Of a stretch of 64,000 nucleotides of DNA, positions 60,956 through 64,000 are shown piece after piece. Location of the stretch: positions 4,092,001-4,156,000 of the forward strand of contig NZ_CP062983.1 in NCBI RefSeq assembly GCF_015500095.1, in the 5' to 3' direction. The notes below the pieces were generated by a model. It saw only the letters and a list, made by a program, of their open reading frames with translations. It searched no databases and was not told where the DNA came from. Each line of letters begins with the position of its first letter. Position 1 is the stretch's first letter. Both the position numbers and the translations under genes were made by a program. The stretch comes from Phototrophicus methaneseepsis (GTDB lineage Bacteria; Chloroflexota; Anaerolineae; Aggregatilineales; Phototrophicaceae).

Positions 60956-62011
60956 TTATTCAGCATCCATCTCACGGGCTTCCTGCAATGCTCGTAAATC
61001 AAACATGTAAACAGTCGGTGGCTTACGCTTATCGACATCCATGGTTCCAATGTATTTCAACGTGGTCCGGCTATCCGCATGGCCGAGGTTATCTCGTATC
61101 GCCAGCAGATCCATACCGGCCTCATAGAGACGTCTGGCATAGGTGCGCCGCAAGTCATGCGGGTTCACTTTGCGCAGCTCGCCGTCAATCATCACCGGGT
61201 AACGCTCTAAAATCTGGTTGATCGCCCGGACAGTCAGCCGAGAATCCCGGACCTGCTTAGCCCCCCGGTAAAACCCACGAAAGACAGGCCCACCAGTAAT
61301 CCCGGCCATAGTCATCCATTGATTGACCACAGCAAGGCACCATTCCAGCTCTCCATAAGGGATTAGGCGTTCTTTTGCGCCTTTACCACGCCGGATATGC
61401 AAAGCCAATGTACCACCTAAACGCTGCCGCAAATCGGGCACATCCAATGCACAGAGCTCGGCTTCTCTCAGTCCTGTACACAGCATTAATGCAAGGATAG
61501 CTGTATCGCGCAGGCCGCGTAAGCTATCCACACCCGGCATCGCCAACAACTGGCTAGCCTGGGAAGATGTCAGCCGGAGATGCTCTTCATCACGGACGTC
61601 CTGCCGCGTCACTACCTTGACTTGCGCCGCATCCGGATCAATCGCATTCGAAAGTCGCTTGAGGACTTCGTCTACCAGGGCTTTGCGGTCCGATGGCGAG
61701 GCATCCTTTGGCGTCATATCGTAAAGACGATCTCGCGTGTCATTATCCCGCAGCAGAGCTTTATAACGCCCACGTATAGAAGATAAATGCGCCCGAACAC
61801 TACGCGCAGCCAGGGGCTTCCCGTCGCGGCCTTTATAGGTCGTCAGCAAATAATCACGATACTGGGATAAATTGGGCTGCAGCCAGAGCTTACCCTGTGC
61901 ATCTAGCCAGCGAACATAAGTCGTCAGGCGATGATGCTCGTCTTTTTCCAGGGCGTCTGTAATGAGAACAGCTTGATTAAAACTCTGTTTGCGTTGTATC
62001 AGGTCGGACAT
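60956..62011 (-). CDS. Tyrosine recombinase (XerC/XerD-like)
   Basis: 351 residues from ATG 62011 (a TTG at 62032 is in frame). An N-terminal SAM-like core-binding domain (about 10-135) precedes the catalytic domain with R182 (TGLREAEL), a Lys at 210 or 213 (RRGKGAKER), H285 and R288 (NPHDLRRTYA), H311 (NLGHADSRTT) and nucleophile Y320. All catalytic residues are present. No partner recombinase, excisionase, integron or attachment site is seen here, so a chromosome-dimer or solitary integrase role is open. Confidence 0.9.
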   Translation of the reverse strand: MSDLIQRKQSFNQAVLITDALEKDEHHRLTTYVRWLDAQGKLWLQPNLSQYRDYLLTTYKGRDGKPLAARSVRAHLSSIRGRYKALLRDNDTRDRLYDMTPKDASPSDRKALVDEVLKRLSNAIDPDAAQVKVVTRQDVRDEEHLRLTSSQASQLLAMPGVDSLRGLRDTAILALMLCTGLREAELCALDVPDLRQRLGGTLALHIRRGKGAKERLIPYGELEWCLAVVNQWMTMAGITGGPVFRGFYRGAKQVRDSRLTVRAINQILERYPVMIDGELRKVNPHDLRRTYARRLYEAGMDLLAIRDNLGHADSRTTLKYIGTMDVDKRKPPTVYMFDLRALQEAREMDAE

Positions 62012-62106
62012 ACTTACCCAATGCGAAATCAATACTTTATTCTACTTTAGCACAAGATGGGATGTCATGTAGAGATACAGAGTCCGCTGTAAGATTGGTA
62101 TTAAAT

Positions 62107-62140
62107 TAAAAAGGTGCGACCAACAGGTCACACCTTTTTA
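62107..62140 (-). terminator. Terminator after mdh
   Basis: AAAAAGGTG(C)GACC / GGTC(A)CACCTTTTT stem and A/T tracts on both sides, 33 bp beyond the mdh stop codon. Confidence 0.88.
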
Positions 62141-62172
62141 ATGACAGCTTTTAGTGATGTAGAGACGCTGCC

Positions 62173-63159
62173 CTAGAGCAGGTCTGTGATTGCTTCGCGT
62201 TCTTTCAGAAGTTCGTCCTGGGTAGCGGCTGCTTTTTCTTTTGCATAGTCGCTCAGTTCCAGGCCTTCGACAATTTCCCAGTCACCATTACCCGTGCTAC
62301 GCAGCGGGAATGAGTAGAAAATGCCATCTGCAATGCCATACGGATTGCCATCTGAGTAAACAGCTGCGCTGAACCAGTCGCCTTCTGCAGTCGGGGTGAT
62401 CAGAGAACGGATGGTATCCAGGGCAGCATTGGCGGCGCTTGCAGCGGAGCTCTTGCCACGTGCGTCGATGATGGCCTTACCACGATCCTGCACCGTGGTG
62501 AGGAAGTCGCCTTCGAACCAACCACGATCATCAATGACCTCTGTTGCAGGCTTGCCACCCACCTTGATTTCTTCAAAGTTCGGGAACTGTGAAGCGCTGT
62601 GGTTGCCCCAGATGCCAACATTGGTGACTTCTGTGCTGAGCACGCCAGCCTTATCAGCGACCTGAGCGCGAGCACGGTTTTCGTCGAGGCGTGTCATCGC
62701 AAACCAACGATCTTTCGGAACATCCGGAGCGTTGGACGCTGCAACCAAGCAGTTGGAGTTGCATGGGTTAGCGACAACCACGACGCGAATATCATCGGCG
62801 GCATTGTCATTAATCGCTTTACCCTGATCAAGGAAGATCGGGCCATTGGCAGCGATCAAATCAGCACGGACCATGCCAGGTCCACGCGGCTTACCACCAA
62901 CCAGAATCGCCCAATTGGCATCTTTAAAAGCGACATTGGCATCATCTGTCGCGATAATGTCATGTACGAGCGGTTGCGCGCTATCTTGTAATTCCATCAC
63001 CACGCCCTTGAGCGCGTCCATAGCCTGGGGGATTTCAAGAATTTGCAGAATCACAGGTTGTTCTGGGCCAAAAACTTCGCCATTGCCGATACGGAACAGC
63101 AAGCTATAGGCAATTTGCCCAGCGCCACCCGTGACTGCTACGCGAATGGGATCTTTCAC
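62173..63159 (-). CDS. mdh: Malate dehydrogenase
   Basis: 328 residues. The Rossmann start reads [13 protein letters not shown]. The rest of the pattern ([42 protein letters not shown] with catalytic His) matches the cytosolic/type 2 MDH group, not the lactate-dehydrogenase-like type. Converts malate to oxaloacetate. GTG start with AGGAG upstream. Lies downstream of pckA on the same strand, a logical pair around oxaloacetate. Confidence 0.95.
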   Translation of the reverse strand: MKDPIRVAVTGGAGQIAYSLLFRIGNGEVFGPEQPVILQILEIPQAMDALKGVVMELQDSAQPLVHDIIATDDANVAFKDANWAILVGGKPRGPGMVRADLIAANGPIFLDQGKAINDNAADDIRVVVVANPCNSNCLVAASNAPDVPKDRWFAMTRLDENRARAQVADKAGVLSTEVTNVGIWGNHSASQFPNFEEIKVGGKPATEVIDDRGWFEGDFLTTVQDRGKAIIDARGKSSAASAANAALDTIRSLITPTAEGDWFSAAVYSDGNPYGIADGIFYSFPLRSTGNGDWEIVEGLELSDYAKEKAAATQDELLKEREAITDLL

Positions 63160-63197
63160 AAGAATTACTCCTCAATACGCTTATTAAGCAATTAAAT

Positions 63198-63223
63198 CAG
63201 GGATTGAGTATACCCAATCCCTG
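63198..63223 (-). terminator. Hairpin between pckA and mdh
   Basis: CAGGGATTG / CAATCCCTG, 9-bp perfect stem with an 8-base loop, followed on the minus strand by a weak T-rich tract. Probably terminates or attenuates pckA transcription before mdh. Confidence 0.6.
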
Positions 63224-63260
63224 TTTTGTACGTAAGTCGCATTTGCAGCGGCTGTTTAAA

Positions 63261-64000
63261 CTATGCTTTGGGGCCACCAGCCAGGATGTCTTCGCTAGCC
63301 TGATCCGCAAACTTTTCGAAGTTCTTGCGGAACATACCAGCCAGTTCCAGGGCCTTCGCATCATAAGCGCTGCCCTCGCTCCAGGTCGCACGCGGGTTCA
63401 GGATTTCCGATGGGACACCTGGGACGCTGTTCGGGATCATCAGACCGAAGAATTGTTCTTCTGTGTAATCCACGTCATCCAGTTCGCCATTCAGAGCAGC
63501 GTTGACCATACGGCGTGTGTAGGACAACTTCATACGGCTGCCGGTACCGTAGGGGCCACCAGTCCAGCCTGTATTCACCAACCACACGGATGCGCCACTT
63601 TCCTTGATCTTCTGGGCCAGCAGTTCAGCATACACAGTCGGGTGCAGCGGCATGAATGGGCCACCGAAGCAGGTGCTGAAGGTTGCTTGCGGCTCTGTGA
63701 TGCCACGTTCCGTACCGGCGACCTTAGCGGTGTAACCACTGATGAAGTGGTACATGGCCTGTTCCGGGGACAGTTTGCTGATTGGAGGCAGCACACCGAA
63801 CGCGTCAGCTGTCAGGAAGACAACATTCTTCGGAACACCACCCTTACCATCTTCGCTGGCATTCGGGATGTAGTTCAGCGGGTAAGCGCAGCGTGTATTT
63901 TCAGTGTATGTCGTATCGGCGAAGTCCGGCGAGCGGTCTTCTTCCAGCGGGACATTTTCCAGAACGGTACCAAACATCTTGGTCGTTGCGTAAATCAGCG
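63261..64000 (-). CDS. pckA: ATP-type phosphoenolpyruvate carboxykinase, C-terminal part
   Basis: The frame runs unbroken to the window edge, so the 5' part is missing. The visible ~246 residues hold [51 protein letters not shown] and [14 protein letters not shown], all typical of the ATP-using (bacterial/plant) enzyme's C-terminal domain. Makes PEP from oxaloacetate in gluconeogenesis. mdh follows 100 bp downstream. Confidence 0.95.
   Translation of the reverse strand, partial: LIYATTKMFGTVLENVPLEEDRSPDFADTTYTENTRCAYPLNYIPNASEDGKGGVPKNVVFLTADAFGVLPPISKLSPEQAMYHFISGYTAKVAGTERGITEPQATFSTCFGGPFMPLHPTVYAELLAQKIKESGASVWLVNTGWTGGPYGTGSRMKLSYTRRMVNAALNGELDDVDYTEEQFFGLMIPNSVPGVPSEILNPRATWSEGSAYDAKALELAGMFRKNFEKFADQASEDILAGGPKA

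Overview
This 64 kb window looks like ordinary chromosome from a bacterium of the phylum Chloroflexota, most likely an Anaerolineae-type lineage. This is inferred from gene style, not from any search. Supporting signs are secreted proteins with Thr/Pro-rich linkers and SH3b, PA14-like or PPC domains, a DUF1385 (YqhQ) gene, LuxR-type two-component pairs, ATP-type PEP carboxykinase next to malate dehydrogenase, and an arginyl-tRNA synthetase with an unusual HIGH motif. Gene density is high, intergenic gaps are mostly under 250 bp, and genes lie on both strands in short operons. No phage, CRISPR array or rRNA operon was seen. The only transposable element recognised is one IS200-type element beside a tRNA-Leu gene.

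Layout. 1-4.8 kb (minus strand): the start of a glyoxalase/dioxygenase-fold gene behind a perfect 22-bp palindrome, then a purine-flavoured group (8-oxoguanine deaminase-like, NUDIX, YgeY-like M20 hydrolase) and folD. 5.0-10.4 kb: a giant 1792-residue surface protein that starts like a Flp/Tad pilin and continues as PA14/MAM-like modules. 10.6-14.0 kb: gmk, a YgfZ/GcvT-like gene, a membrane protein and an FtsB/DivIC-like gene. 14.1-15.0 kb: the IS200 element and tRNA-Leu(CAG). 15.1-16.9 kb: an SH3b plus serine-hydrolase (beta-lactamase-fold) exported protein. 17.0-21.1 kb: a maltose-type ABC importer whose binding protein ends in an X25-type starch-binding-like module, behind a promoter bracketed by two palindromes. 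21.3-23.7 kb: DUF971 and a GAF histidine kinase/LuxR regulator pair.

24.0-29.3 kb: lipoprotein, six-hairpin glycosidase-like protein, PAS histidine kinase and a GHMP kinase resembling ThrB with altered motifs. 29.4-34.2 kb: ABC exporter, RsmC-like methyltransferase, epimerase and membrane-anchored methyltransferase, largely overlapping. 34.3-38.3 kb: argS, dcd, an RNase H protein, an HTH/LAGLIDADG-like protein and tRNA-Val(TAC). 38.4-44.6 kb: an OmpR-type regulator, a methyltransferase, envelope proteins, a PRC-barrel protein and a secreted clan GH-A-like protein. 44.8-49.0 kb: CpXC protein, GAF/PAS histidine kinase and ROK kinase. 49.2-53.3 kb: mutS, a duplicated DUF4259-like protein and a divergent methyltransferase. 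53.3-59.1 kb: DUF1385, a second GH-A-like protein, recJ, fmt and a CxxC-cluster protein. 59.3-64 kb: two PspC proteins, a phosphoesterase, a tyrosine recombinase, mdh and the 3' part of pckA.

The most unusual items are the pilin-headed giant protein, the MalE-X25 fusion with its promoter architecture, and enzymes with altered catalytic motifs (ArgS, the ThrB-like kinase, the ROK kinase). I found no clearly new multi-gene defence or mobile system.
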